From: Trissonchulus latispiculum
Lineage: Eukaryota; Nematoda; Enoplea; Enoplida; Ironidae
Reading direction: 5' to 3'
Assembly: GCA_030248195.1 (NCBI GenBank)
Contig: JASAND010011333.1
Span: forward strand, 1-64,000
DNA length: 64,000 bases
The position numbers and the translations under genes are program-made. Shown here piece after piece: positions 47,838 to 59,258 of the stretch. How positions within the stretch are numbered: the first letter of the stretch is position 1; the number at the start of each line of letters is the position of its first letter. Below the pieces are notes generated by a model, which was given only the letters and a program-made list of their open reading frames with translations, was not told the origin of the DNA and did no database searches.

Positions 47838-49150
47838 TTAATACAAAGTTGGACCTCCCTTATTAGCAATTACATGTGGAGCAACAGTCAAAACATGCCT
47901 AATGTATATCCGACACAACGAAACTGTAACTTTTTCTTTCCAAAATGTTTGCACTCCCTGCATCAACTCCTGCAAATTATTGGGTTTGATTTCGGAGTTT
48001 GAGTTCTTCAAAGAACTTTCAAAGAAATTCTTTGAGTTGGTGCCACACAAGTTCGATTGGATTTAGATCAGGACTTTCGGGAGGCCAATCAATAGTGGAG
48101 ACGCCAGCGTCCTTCAGAAACTTTCGAGTCAAATGGCTTGTATGCGTCGGTGCATTATCCATTGCCAGTAAACTGTTTGGTTGCTTAGCTAAGTGGGGAA
48201 TATAAAAGTTTTCAAGAATTGAGCAAAACATTTCGCTGTTCATTCTTGACTTTCCACTGAAAACACACAATTTCGTCGCCCCATCCCAGCTGATTCCTCC
48301 CCAAACATTAATTTTAACGGGGTGCTTCGCCCTACTTTTAAGCACTACAAGGGCAGAATCATTAACGTTTCGATAGCATTTCCGTCGATGTTGCTCCAGT
48401 TGGATGGTGCATTCGTCGGAAAAGCACAACTGTTCCAACGGCAGAGATTTTGCTAGTAGATCAGTAGCAAATGAAACTCGTTTTGGTTTGTTCGCGTCTC
48501 TGACAATTTGACAATACTTAGAGCTAGCAGATACCCACCCCAATGAAATTCGTAGCCGGCGAAGTCGACTGATGTTGATGTCAAAACCGCATAACGTGCT
48601 GATTCTGTTCTGAAAAACAAATCCCATTTCCAGAAAATTTGGCGTATTATTATTTGCGACATAAAATTATTGCAGCAGATATTACACACCTTCAGTGTAT
48701 ATATAAAAGCACAGCACACCTATGAAGACATATTAATTCAATAGCCGGTTTATTAGATTTGAAATGGTTAATTCCAGTTAATTTCTGTTTTAAAGATAAG
48801 CTAAACTAGTGCTCTAGTTACAGTACTCTATTCACCTTCAACATTGAAGCAGAAAGTTCATTATTCTGCTTAAGCTGACTATTTATAAAACCAGGTAAAT
48901 AGTCAGGAATTGCTTTCGGTGGCCGTCCAGTTGGTTTCTTTCTGGCAATACTTTTCGTGGATTTGTAACGACGAGCTAATGCGCAAATGCTTTTGTAGCT
49001 GAAAGAGTGTCCTTCGTCGTCAAGCGTAAGATGAATAAAGTTTAACTTTTTGCCGTCTGCCATTAAAGATATAATGCGTTGGCGGCAATAAGGCGTCAAC
49101 CGGTGGCTGCGTTTTAGCTGGTCTAATTCTGCTTGTGGGAGCTTTGTCAT
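47838..49150 (-). pseudogene. Tc1/mariner DD34E transposase, one intron, frameshifted
   Basis: ATG at 49150; exon 1 (49150-48836, 105 codons) encodes helix-turn-helix DNA binding with a GRPPKA linker. A 226-bp intron (48835-48610; AAG|GTGAAT ... TTTTTCAG|AAC) rejoins in phase 0. Exon 2 holds the catalytic core: FSDECTIQLE (first Asp), LAMDNAPTHTS (second Asp) and SPDLNPIELVW (Glu), with 34 residues between the second Asp and the Glu. The frame ends early at 48019-48021, but the normal Tc1 C terminus (NLQELMQGVQTFWKEKV) continues in another frame to 47838. So a single frameshift near 48025-48040 removes the last ~60 residues. The catalytic triad is intact. Confidence 0.8.
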
Positions 49151-49800
49151 CGTCAGTTTGAATAACAAAAATATGCATGTAATAAGGAAGATGGTAGGGG
49201 GGACGCAGGCAAAACTCTGAACTAAAATAGAAATAAACAAATAAATAATAAACACATTTATAGTAATAGCCGTTATGGTCAATCATTTTATCGTATTTAA
49301 CTTAAACCCAACTGCAAGAAATAAAACAAAATTCAACGGAAAAAAGAAATCGGCAGTCTAGGTAATCAGTAAATCGGCAGTCTAGGTAATCAGTAAAGAA
49401 ATAATAAAGTAAGGAAAACTGTATGGTTTGTACAAACTGTGCCTTAGTTTCATTGTACACCCGTTTCTTCCAAGCTGAGCACCAAATTTTAAAGGATATC
49501 CAGCAGGCGGCAAATACCTAATATTGGCTAATCTCAATAAAATTTACAGATCGGAACTTTGTTGGAATAAGCAGTAAATATTAAATCAAATCAAATTAAT
49601 AAAACTTAAGGAAATAGGCAGATGTAAAAATTTTCGAAACTCGGTAAGTGTTTCACAGTCAGGGTTAAAAGACTGAGTTCTAATGTTGTTATGATTATTT
49701 ATTGAAATTAGCCAATATTTGCTAAATGCCGATTTTATTTCTTAGAAGTCCTGCGTATGTGTTAATCTTAATCCAAGCTTAATCTTTGTTACTATTGATA
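49151..49800. promoter_or_regulatory. central divergent region
   Basis: The two genes of the transposon start on opposite strands at 49150 and 49801, so this 650-bp gap must hold both promoters. A direct repeat of about 22 bases (ATCGGCAGTCTAGGTAATC core) lies at 49347-49395. No TATA box was assigned with confidence. Confidence 0.4.
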
Positions 49801-52695
49801 ATGTTGCTTGCCCCCTACAACTTAAAACCGTCTGATGGCGCAGTGGTTCTGTGGTGTGAGGCTAAAAATGTCAGTGCGATCAAACTGTGTGAAGTTGAAA
49901 ATTGTGTTGACGATCTCAAATGTGCTGAGTTCAATCTATGCTTCCAACAACACTGTATGGCCAAGTACGACGATGTAGCTTACAAATGCCATTTGTGGGA
50001 ATTCCTGGGTGAGCTACTTTAGCTACTAAACTACCTATTATCAAGAGTCTATAATACCAAGAGTGAGAAGCTTGGCCCTTCCTCATGGAAATTGCCTGCG
50101 AGATGCTCGGCACATTAAGGTAGGTGATTAGCCAATCAGATGCGTTTTAGTTCAAACGCATATAAACACATGCTGAACAATGGTAAGTGGTACCCCCCCC
50201 CTGAGATTTCGGCCTTAATGTGCCGAGCATCTCGCAGGCCATTTCCATTAGGAAGGGCCAAGCTTCCCACTCTTGGTATTATAGACTCTTGCTATGATTA
50301 ATCTTGAATATAATTTAAACGAAGTTAAGAATAGAAAGAGAATATGCCAATTACGAATTATGTACTCTTGATATTATGAGTTTACTTAAGGTGCTGGCAT
50401 CAACGGTAGCCCTTTCCGTAAAATTGTCTATGATAGAATTGAAAAAATAATTGAAAACAAAAGTGAATGCAATAAACTTGACTTTTTAAAAATGACTGCA
50501 GTAAACGTTAACCATCAATTCAGCGCCATTCTTACTGTGTCAATTTTTCAGATATTAAGCGACTGAGCCGAAATCAGATCGACCGCATGCAGAATGAATT
50601 AGCAGCAGTAGTGGAGCACTATAACACTATCATTAGCAACCAAGATCCACCGTGTATTGGTTGCGATATTGGCGTGTGGTTACAAGAACGAGAGCGTTGC
50701 GTTTGCTCGACTGGTCTACCTGAAACTTGGAGTGCGTGTTTTGCCTGCTCACTACGAAAAAGATTCGCCGTCTGCCGACATTTGGATAACATTGTTCAGC
50801 CTGAATCCCGAGCTCAGCCACAGCCAATCCCTACAGAGAGGGAGGCAAGAAATTTTAACCTGACAGGTAAAAAGTCGCCTTAATGTAACAAATTCACGTT
50901 GCAACTGATATCAGTTATATATGCATTAATAATAATAATAATTTCATTTAATAATAATAATAATAATAATAACTTAATAATAATGATATAATGATTTATG
51001 ATAGATATAAGTATAAAAGTAGATTGTTACAAAAATTGTTGTAAAAATAGAGATACCAGGATCCCTGCTCTGAGAAAGTTACGTCATGCTTACACGCTGG
51101 CGGCCTAACCTCCTTTCCAACTCCTGGCGCTACTAAACTCCTGTAGTTGCGTTGGGCAGGGCCGGGCGTTGGGCAGGGCCGGTCTCCTTGGCCCGGAGGT
51201 CCGCTCCAGGGCCAAATAGGCTCCACGAATGGATCTTCTTGGCTGACAGAACCCTGCTCAGAACCCGGAAGCCCGCTTTAATATTTGATAATAACTATAT
51301 GATTACATTACATTTCTAAAAACGTCATTGCAGTTTGGGATCTAATTCAAACCAAAAGCTTGGTTCAGTTGTGCCTGGGTGGTCGTTGGTCTAGATCAAC
51401 AAAAGTTCGATCCCCACTTCAAATCGGTGCTACTGTGGCTTCTTTCGATTCAATCATATTAATAGTTTTAAAATAGTAGGTTTGCTTCAGGGTTTTCGCC
51501 TGCTGTTGAAACGACAGAATCATTGCAAGAAGCATCGCAGATTACTCCGGGATACAAAAGGGTCCGCAGAGCACTTGATGTGGCCAACGGCACTGTCTCG
51601 GGAATAACTCCCCCGCAGGGACCTTCGACTAATTTTCCAAGATCGCCAGAGCTATCAACCTATCATTTTACACCGCGAATATCTCCCGAACACAGGTAAA
51701 TTTGCAACTAATAGAACAATTTCCAAGATTCACCTTTAGCTTAAATTGAACCACCAATAACCTTTATTGTAATAGTTGTCATAACTACTCAGAAACCTCA
51801 GAAATAAAGGGACTCAGAAGATTAAAGTACAGAAATTCGATCATGCAACATAAACAAAAAGTCGAAATTTGGATAATTTGGGATTCCCTTGTAACGCACC
51901 TACAAAGCATGAAACTTTTAAATTCATCATGCTTCTGGAAACATAATATTATAAAGTTATTGGTCAAAAAATCAAAAGTTACGAAACGGGGAATGACGGG
52001 GCGAAGTGTAAAAAATTCAAATTTGTCCTGCTGACTTGTGATAATCCTTGCCTTTCCGGAAACTTTTTGTGCATCAAAACATGTGAATTTGAAGAAATAA
52101 ATAGTTATAACCTTTTGGGATGATTTTAGGCATGAATTTGCAGAAGCAAGGATTAGTTCTCAAGTTCAAAGCCTGATCCATAAGCAGAGGGCTTTGGAAA
52201 ATCGCTTGATTTCTGTGGAGACGAAACTTGATGAAATTCTTGCCAGGGTAAACCAAGCCGAACATTTGCCAGAAGGAAATGTCCAGATGGTTGGAGCGCA
52301 AAATCAGGCAGATTTTGAAAGCCACCCCCGAGACAAACCAGTCAGTGCCGACTCAGTTCTTAGCTCACGATTTAATTGACTCTATTTTCTTGCACGTCAG
52401 TTCTAGATCCGATTTAGCACTAAAGCTTCTCCGTAAAATTTTTAATGACGAAGATATGATTGGAAAAAATTGTCACGGCGTGAGAGGAAAAAGTGGACTA
52501 AGCCCCGATAAGTTAGAATTTCTTAAGTCAGTCTGTATGCAAAAGTTTCCATTTCTCGCGACTGAATCAGCTACTGCAGCTTGGAGCTCGTGTGTAAAAG
52601 CAATGGATAACTATCTAAGAAGACTGACAGAAAGAGCTTTGAAGAAAAATGAAACCAACAATGTCCAGACACCAACTACACAACACGGTGACTAA
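49801..52695 (+). CDS. BEN-domain-like protein, five exons, transposon cargo
   Basis: Exons 49801-50008, 50552-50866, 51491-51695, 52130-52247 and 52312-52695 join in frame at every junction (phases 1, 1, 2, 0), giving 409 residues. Exon 1 has a cysteine-rich stretch (CEVENCVDDLKCAEFNLC), exon 2 a coiled-coil-like helix (NQIDRMQNELAAVVEHYN), exon 4 a coiled coil (HKQRALENRLISVETKLDEI), and exon 5 (residues ~300-390) a BEN-like domain (LLRKIFNDEDMIGKNCHG ... AAWSSCVKAMDNYLRRL). BEN domains bind DNA or chromatin proteins in transcriptional repressors. The last intron (64 bp, no pyrimidine tract) is the weak point: a one-base frameshift is the alternative. The gene lies entirely between the terminal repeats and ends just before AATAAA in the right one. 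Confidence 0.65.
50042..50291. mobile_element. palindromic MITE in cargo-gene intron 1
   Basis: 250-bp inverted-repeat element starting CAAGAGTCTATAATACC and ending with its complement. The arms match over about 80 bases (e.g. GAGATGCTCGGCACATTAAGG against its complement). Flanks CTATTAT and CTATGAT suggest a 7-bp target duplication. It lies within 50009-50551, so splicing would remove it. Confidence 0.8.
50930..50985. repeat. TAA microsatellite
   Basis: Two runs of TAA/AAT repeats separated by TTTCATT, in intron 2 of the cargo gene. Confidence 0.85.
51365..51470 (+). mobile_element. degraded tRNA-like SINE fragment
   Basis: Shares GTGCCTGGG, GTTCGATCCCCAC and a GGTGCT...TTCTTTC tail in the same order as the element at 23840-23970, but most of the D and anticodon arms are shortened. 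It is in intron 2 of the cargo gene. Confidence 0.45.
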
Positions 52696-52782
52696 ACGTT
52701 AAACTGTTTCAGATGTTTAGACATAAGCTGTTTTTAGGAGCATGTTTTATTCAGTTTTTTGCTGCATCAATAAAGTAAATAA

Positions 52783-53172
52783 AGTACAAATGTTCCTGTT
52801 GCTTTGTACAATAAAGTCTCTGTATGATCATACATGACATTCATCTGTTGCAATGCAGTAAAGTTGTAAGCATGTGTATACAAAAACCACCAATTATTCA
52901 GCTTTGGCAACACACGCGTATTTAACAGAACTAAGCATTTGCCATGCATATATACGTAGAGTATAACAAACACACACTGTCTGTCTGTATGTCCTGGTCA
53001 GCTTTAACAAACAGCTGCTTTCATTCTCTGAATAAGCAGCTTAATCTTTGCTGCACAAATAAAAGGAACGTCTAACTTAAAGATAGCTAACATAGGCGGC
53101 ATCACTGAGGCTGATGCCAGCATCAGTGGTGCTGATGCTGGCATCAGAGGAAGATGCTTTCGAACAGTACTG
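52783..53172. repeat. right terminal inverted repeat
   Basis: Inverted partner of 47361-47751. It carries the same internal 15-bp-stem hairpin (about 53112-53146) and AATAAA signals on the plus strand near 52778-52811 that can serve the cargo gene. Confidence 0.85.
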
Positions 53173-53174
53173 TA

Positions 53175-54105
53175 CTTCAAGGAAAGTGCATCAAACAGTG
53201 TTTGAACTGCTGAGTACGCTTGTCATATAGCAGTTTTAAATGGTTTAAGTTATAATCCAGAAAAGGCAAAGAAGTCTTCATGATAATAACCAGCATGAAA
53301 AAGATAATAGAAAGTTGAAAGCTAGGAAACTCAAAGAATACGAAAGTCTTCAGGGAAGATGGCCCAAATGATCGGAACATCTATGGGCTATGACCGCTTC
53401 GGAAACAAAACTTGACACTGGCCTGTACCTTTCTTCTTTTCACCAAACATCTTTTCGAAGGGATTGTAGTTTTATGATGAGTTTAATTTTCCAGGACTAT
53501 GTAGAACGGGGCTTAGTATATATGGTTGTAATTTATATAATCAATAAATATTGTATTTACTGGCCAATTTCAGCATATGCGTTATTTACTAGTAGGCTAA
53601 TTTCTTTAAGCTTCATATGATTACATGAAAATAACATTTTTACAGAATCAAGTCCAATAATATAGCATTTTACGTGCATTTACATTCAATGTCAAATGAC
53701 GGGTAATCTATCCTCGATGGGCACAGAAGGGGTAATTGAAGATAACATGAGATGAGATTACTTTAAGATAAGTTTACAGAATTGGAAATTGTTCCAGAGA
53801 TATAATTCAAATGTCAAAGCATTTTTATTGATTAGTTAATGGTATTGATTACTCATGCAAATCAACTAAACCGAGATCACTAAGCTAAAGTTGCCAATCT
53901 TATAAATTTTCGACTCTAGTGATTTCAATTCTTTTAAGCAACTAATTTTATTCCTAGAGTTCTTTCTAGATTACTATCCTCCTCGTATTAAGGTTTTCAA
54001 AGATTGACCAATAATTTAAAATGTTTTCGTATTGGTAAGTTATCGACACGCTGATTTAAAATATCGCAAAATTTTTGATTTCGCAAAAAGAGGAGCCAAG
54101 TGAAA
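53175..54105. other. intergenic
   Basis: AT-rich, no recognised gene; the frames at 53177-53620 have no recognisable domain. Confidence 0.4.
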
Positions 54106-54116
54106 GCATCTAATGT

Positions 54117-54486
54117 TGTTGTTGTTGTTGTTGTTATTGCCGGGCTACTCAGCCAAGAGGCTATATGAGGGCGCTACGCTAACCTTTGTCTCTCCCCATC
54201 AGTCATAGCTAGTATGACTCTCGCTTCGTCGCCTGAATGCTGTCCCACAATGGGAAGCTGGAGCAGACACCTTCTTGGCCTTACGGCTCCGGTAGTAAGA
54301 CATCCATTAACTGCTCATACGCAAGGTAGAGGAGCACAGCATCTTTCGACACTCCAAGCCCCAAGCGCAGATGGGGTGGGATCAGAGACAAACCCGGAAA
54401 GTTGTGTGATCCATTTTGAGTACATGACTCGTTTGCACCCAGCACTCCCTCGCAGGAGGTAGGCGGACCACATTGCAGAAGTGCTG
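54117..54486 (-). mobile_element. LINE 3'-end fragment with (AAC)n tail
   Basis: Relative of 38221-38533, somewhat longer. GCATCTAATGT flanks it at 54106-54116 and 54487-54497, a clear 11-bp target duplication. No intact frame. Confidence 0.75.
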
Positions 54487-54849
54487 GCATCTAATGTCTC
54501 TGACTTCGCTAAAAACATCCATATAAGAGATTTTTTTGTATCGTAGAACACAAACCTGAAATCCATTTTTCGATTCAGCTTTTGGTTAGCTCGGAACGTG
54601 ATCGTAAGTCGCAAGCACGTGATTTAAAGCATATGATACCAAGTAAAGGGAAAGTTGAATAGAAAAAAGGATTTACGGATTTAGTTTTGTGTTCCAGGAC
54701 AAAGAAAAACCCCTTCTCCTTGCAAACAAAAAACCGAGTTTCGCGAATCAACAAATTTTCTGACATTTCAATTCAGCGTGGTCGAAAGCATGCTGACGCC
54801 AAATTTAAATCGGCTGGTCAAGTTTTAAAAATTTTAGCAATGGCAGGGC

Positions 54850-55140
54850 TAATCTGAAAATACTTTAAAACAGTTTATTAACTATTTTATTAAACCGATT
54901 TTCTCGAAAATGACCATTTCTAGACCACTGCTATAGTTTCTGGATAATACTGACTTAGCCATAATCAATACTTGTACTTATTTAGAGATTGTAAAAACAA
55001 AAATGAATATTTGGGGTGCCTTGTTTTCAGCTATAACAACCCAGCTGGTGATCTGAGTGCCTACTAAGAGAATATTGGATAAAACAAAAGATCTTTCCCT
55101 TAGTATTCGGAACTGATCCCACAATGCTAAAGAGCACAAA
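54850..55140. repeat. degraded copy of the 40.8-43.1 kb inverted arm
   Basis: Blocks such as AATACTGACTTA-CCA and GTTGTAAAAxCAAAAATG occur in the same order and spacing as at 42872-43050. Strongly diverged. Confidence 0.45.
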
Positions 55141-55530
55141 AATAATACATAGAAAAATTTGAAAATCTCACCATTTTCATTTTTTCGAAGAATTAAACCA
55201 ACTGGAGCCATGTTTACACAAAGTGAAACCATCAGTTTGAGAAACGCTTTCTGAATTTTATCTCAAACTGAATGTGGTTTTGTACGACAAATGAAAGAAC
55301 AATCAAATTGTGTAGATGTTTCATCTTTACTTTCTGAATGTATTAGATCCAATTTACAGGCAGTAATTCGAATGGAAAACTGAGCATTTAATTACATATT
55401 TTCAACTGTGAATTTTACTGTGCACGGAGCGTTGTGTACATGAGCTGTGTTCACCAGGTAACTCTCAGCTAATATTTTGAATTAAATTAGGGTACATTAA
55501 CCTGGGGCTTAACTCCGAATTAAGTTACAA

Positions 55531-55864
55531 CAAGAGTACATAATAGCTAAGAGTGTGACAAGCGTCAAGCTCTTAGTTATTAGGCTTGGGACATCGTCTG
55601 CACGATAACGGCTGACCCCCCCCCCCACAAATTAGACCCATCACTTCAAAGAAATTTGCACGCTATGTTTGTGTTCTAAAGCTCATAAACACAGTCAGTT
55701 GGTTCAATGTGCGTCTGTTGCTAGCTTCAGCATACAAACATAGCGTGCAAATTTCTTTGAAGTGATGGGTCTGATTTGTGGGGGGGTTATCGTGCAGATG
55801 ATGTCCCAAGCCTAATAACTAAGAGCTTGACGCTTGTCACACTCTTAGTTATTATGTACTCTTG
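55531..55864. mobile_element. palindromic MITE (CAAGAGT family)
   Basis: Near-perfect inverted repeat: each arm is about 140 bases, starting CAAGAGTACATAATAGC, with a central unpaired ~45 bases. GTTACAA flanks both sides (55524-55530, 55865-55871), a 7-bp target duplication. It has no coding capacity. Confidence 0.85.
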
Positions 55865-55871
55865 GTTACAA

Positions 55872-57820
55872 GTCTTCAGCAAGCAAAACCTAATTCTGAT
55901 TGTCAGCAGGATTAGCTGAGGATTAGCTAACTAACTTAACATATAACATTTCCGGCGGGTTTGCTACAGATCCCGATACGTGTAGTTGTAAGATTGAGGC
56001 TCTCAAGTCGTGCCAAAGCGATCTAACAGTTGCAAACCTACCACTAGAACGCGCCTGGAGGACAGGAGAACCAGTCCGGGATAGCCTGGCTAGTAACAGA
56101 TGTTACACGTACCAACTAATTAACGGACTAAGCTTAATACAAACAAAAGCTTTTCAAAAGTAACAAGTATATATAGAATGAGAATCAACTAAAGTTTGGA
56201 AAGTTTAGACGGAACGTGTGGCACGATTTTGAAAAATTTAGACGTTTCATCAGTAGACGTTTCGTCGTTAGACGTTTCCTCGGTAGACGTGTTGAACGGT
56301 AGACGTTTCGACATTAGACGATTTGATAGGTAAAGACTAACTCATGTGATTTCTAAAAGAACTAATATAATTTGCATATGCGAAAAGTTGCACAGTAATC
56401 CTCCCGCCGATGCTAGTTTCAACGGAGGTGGTTTGTGAAAAACATGACTATTAACAAGCAATATTTCCTGTAAATGGCTTATGGTACTAGAGGAACATTT
56501 TTCTAAATTGTAGGCCTGCTGCGCAACCGAATAATATTTTTGCAAGAACTTATCTGACTATCAACAAGGTGTCTGAAACCTATCAGGCTATATGAGTGAA
56601 AATTTAAAATCTCGACGCATAAGAGTCATCTTCCAAAATATTCTGTCGCTTGCGAAACGGTTTAAAATCAAGAATCACATGTTTCTGGTCTTGATGTTTT
56701 CTCCTATTCTTCAGCCATCCTTCGCTGCATTCTTGTAATGGCTGGGCTATTAATCAGAACTAGCTCAAAAGCAAGCTTTCTTTTCACATTGCTGCATGTC
56801 AGCTCTGGGAATCAAAACTTTTGGAACATAGAGCAGATCATTACCGGTTTTGATTTAAATAAATCAGAAAGACTGGTTTAGCACATATACGTAATTTACG
56901 TTAGGAAACAGTTTTTCTAATTTTCTAATTCTAATCTAAAAATTCTACGTACAAATCATATACTCCCCATCTTAAAACACAGAAGAAGTGCATTTATGTT
57001 AAAGTATATATTTTACGTGGAATTTGCGTGCAAAACGGAGGAATGAGCAAACATGAGAGACCTGCTGCGTATATTCGCAGCAGGAAAAAAGGCCTACCGC
57101 TGGTACATCTTTCTTAAACGTTTGAAATGTTTCTAGTGACTGTAAAATAAATTATATAAAATTTCTTAAAACATTTCTAAGTTAGGAGAAACCTAAGCCC
57201 CTTATTCAACAAACGGGACAGCTTATATAATGAACAGGCATTCCCTACCCCCATGTGTTTTGATACCCATAAACTGCAATAATAGTTCAGGCGGAACAAA
57301 AACAAACGTTATAGTCAGTAACTGTTGCTTGCTTCCTCCAGTTACCAGGTTAGATGCGTGTTTTCATTTCAAGGACACTATTAGTTCCAACCTAAATCTA
57401 GCTCGCATCATCCCTATTGTTACCCACACGTCACAGTTGTAATGCCCTTTGAATTTTGCAATACCCTGGACTAATATTGCATACAACTATTGCCTTTTCT
57501 TTGGGCGTAGTTGAAATAGGGTTAGGTAAAAGGCAGACTGATTAAGTTGTTGATGTTATACTGAGTTGAAACTAAATTCTGAAAATAATTTAACCTGTCC
57601 CCCTTGCCGTTTACTTACACGGGAAGCGTGCACTATGTATAGGAAAAGTTCAGGAATCTTTGAAAACATATCGAGTACTACAGAAAATTTTATAAAGGAA
57701 AATTATTGTCAAATTAAACGTAAATTCTTAACTAAAAGGTTTGAAGAGTCTTGTTTTGACTTTTGCTTGACGTTTGACTTTTGAAAGAAATTTGTCATCA
57801 GTTACGTCTAACTAAAGCAT
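55872..57820. other. intergenic
   Basis: No recognised gene. The 15-bp minisatellite is listed separately; frames at 57230-57784 are unremarkable. Confidence 0.4.
56239..56330. repeat. 15-bp minisatellite, six units
   Basis: TAGACGTTTCxTCxG-like units begin at 56239, 56254, 56269, 56284, 56300 and 56315. TAGACG is constant and the second half varies. Confidence 0.85.
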
Positions 57821-58530
57821 TTTTTTTGGGTTTTTTTTTCAGGAAAAACTGGACATTTTCTGGCTCGCTTTAATAATTACACTGGGTTTGGTGGATTTTT
57901 TTTAGGGGTGGTCTTGGCGTGGGGCCCCGTTTTTTTTGTGAAAAAAAAAAAATATAATAGGATCTCATCGGGGGGGGTGGGGGGGGGGAGAGGTGTCTTA
58001 AAAAAAATAATAGATTTTTTGTTTTGTTTTGGTTAAATTTCTTTTAAAAAATTTTTTTGTTTTTTTTTTTTTTTATTATTTTTTTTGTTTTTTTTTGTTT
58101 TGTTTCTTGTGGTGCGGGGGGGTGTGGGTGAGTGGGGGGGGGTCTTTTTTTTTTTTTTTTTTTCGCTCCCCCTTCTTTTTTTTTTTTTTTTTTTTATATT
58201 GGTGTTGGGTGGTTTTTTTTGTTGTTTTTTTAATATATTTTGTTTTTTTTTTTTTTTGTTGGTTTTTTTTTCTCTGTGGGGGGGGGTGTGTGTGTTAAAA
58301 ATAAGGAAAAAAAGAGGAGTTTTTTTTTTTTGGGGGGGGTGGGGGTGAAATGGGGGTGGTTTGGGGGGGGGGGGGGTTGGGGGGGGGGGGGGGAGGGGGG
58401 GGGGGGTGGGGGGGGAGGTGAACGGAAGAACAACCAAAATATAAATTTTGGTGCCTTCGGCCGGGAGATTTTTGGGGGGGGGGGGGGGGGGGGGGTGTTA
58501 AAAATAATATTTTTGTTGTTCTTTTGTGAT
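57820..58530. other. G/T homopolymer tract, doubtful sequence
   Basis: Almost entirely long runs of T and G with occasional A runs. Long frames here are poly-Phe/Gly on one strand and poly-Pro/Lys on the other and are not genes. It probably marks poor base calling or a collapsed repeat. Confidence 0.7.
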
Positions 58531-59165
58531 CACCGTCGGGGGAACCATGGTCGACCAAAGGTCAAATTTCAAAATTGTCCATTTTTGCCCGGAAAACTTT
58601 ATCTAGGGGGTTGTCTGGGTCGGGGAATCCAAAAATGACCTTAGTTTTGCTCTACTGATTAACCTCCGTGCTGACCCATGCTCGGAACCATGGCTGACCC
58701 CAGGTCAAATTTCAAAGTTGTCTATTTTCGCTCGAAAAACTTTATCTAGGGGGTTTTCGGGGTTGTAGATTTCAAAAATGACCTTGCTTTTGCTCTACTG
58801 ATTAACCTCCGTGCAGACCCATGTCCGGAACCATAGTCGACCAAAGGTCAAATTTCAAAGTTGTCTATTTTCGCTAGAAAAACTTTATCTAGAGGGTTTT
58901 CGGGGTCATAGATTCCAAAAATGACCGTAGTTTTGCTCTATTTCTTAACCTCCGAGCTGACCCTTGGCCGGAACCATGGGTGACCATAGGTCAAATTTGA
59001 AAATTGTCATTTTTCGCTCGAAAAGCATTACCCAAGGGGTTTTCAAGGTCGTAGAATCTGAAAATGGTCTCAGATCTTGGCCACAAAGTAACCTCCATGC
59101 TGGACATAATCGGAACCCTCTTACCCTAGATCTAAACGAAACGCTGAGGTTTTTGGGGTCGTGAA
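58530..59165. repeat. ~143-bp satellite, about 4.3 units
   Basis: GGAACCATxGxTGACC recurs at 58541, 58684, 58829 and 58971, with a diverged GGAACCCTC near 59112; spacing 140-145. Units share CTTTATCTAGGGGGTTxTC and GACCTTxxTTTTGCTCTA blocks. Confidence 0.85.
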
Positions 59166-59258
59166 TTTGTCAATGATCCTAGAATTTGCAGGGTGCGACC
59201 ACCAGTGATCGAGCATTTTGTCCCAACACTTTAGTTTACGGTGGCACAATACTGTAAA

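Larger units (their letters stand above)
47361..53172. mobile_element. Tc1-like DD34E transposon with BEN-domain cargo gene
   Basis: Terminal inverted repeats of about 390 bp (47361-47751 and 52783-53172) start CAGTACTGTTCGAAAGCATC and are flanked by TA on both sides (47359-47360, 53173-53174), the Tc1/mariner target site. Inside, a spliced DD34E transposase on the minus strand and a spliced BEN-domain-like gene on the plus strand diverge from the centre (about 49.15-49.80 kb) and run toward opposite ends. Each terminal repeat carries AATAAA for its gene. At 5.8 kb it is several times the usual 1.3-2.4 kb of Tc1/mariner elements. Confidence 0.85.

Noticed and set aside
52194..52379. Short stop-terminated version of the BEN cargo gene ending at 52379
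   Set aside because: It would discard the following BEN-like frame; a 64-bp intron or one-base error restores a phase-consistent model, so I kept the longer one with a caveat.
58029..58638. Several overlapping ORFs of 87-134 codons on both strands
   Set aside because: They are translations of G/T homopolymers (poly-Phe/Gly, poly-Pro/Lys) with no protein character.
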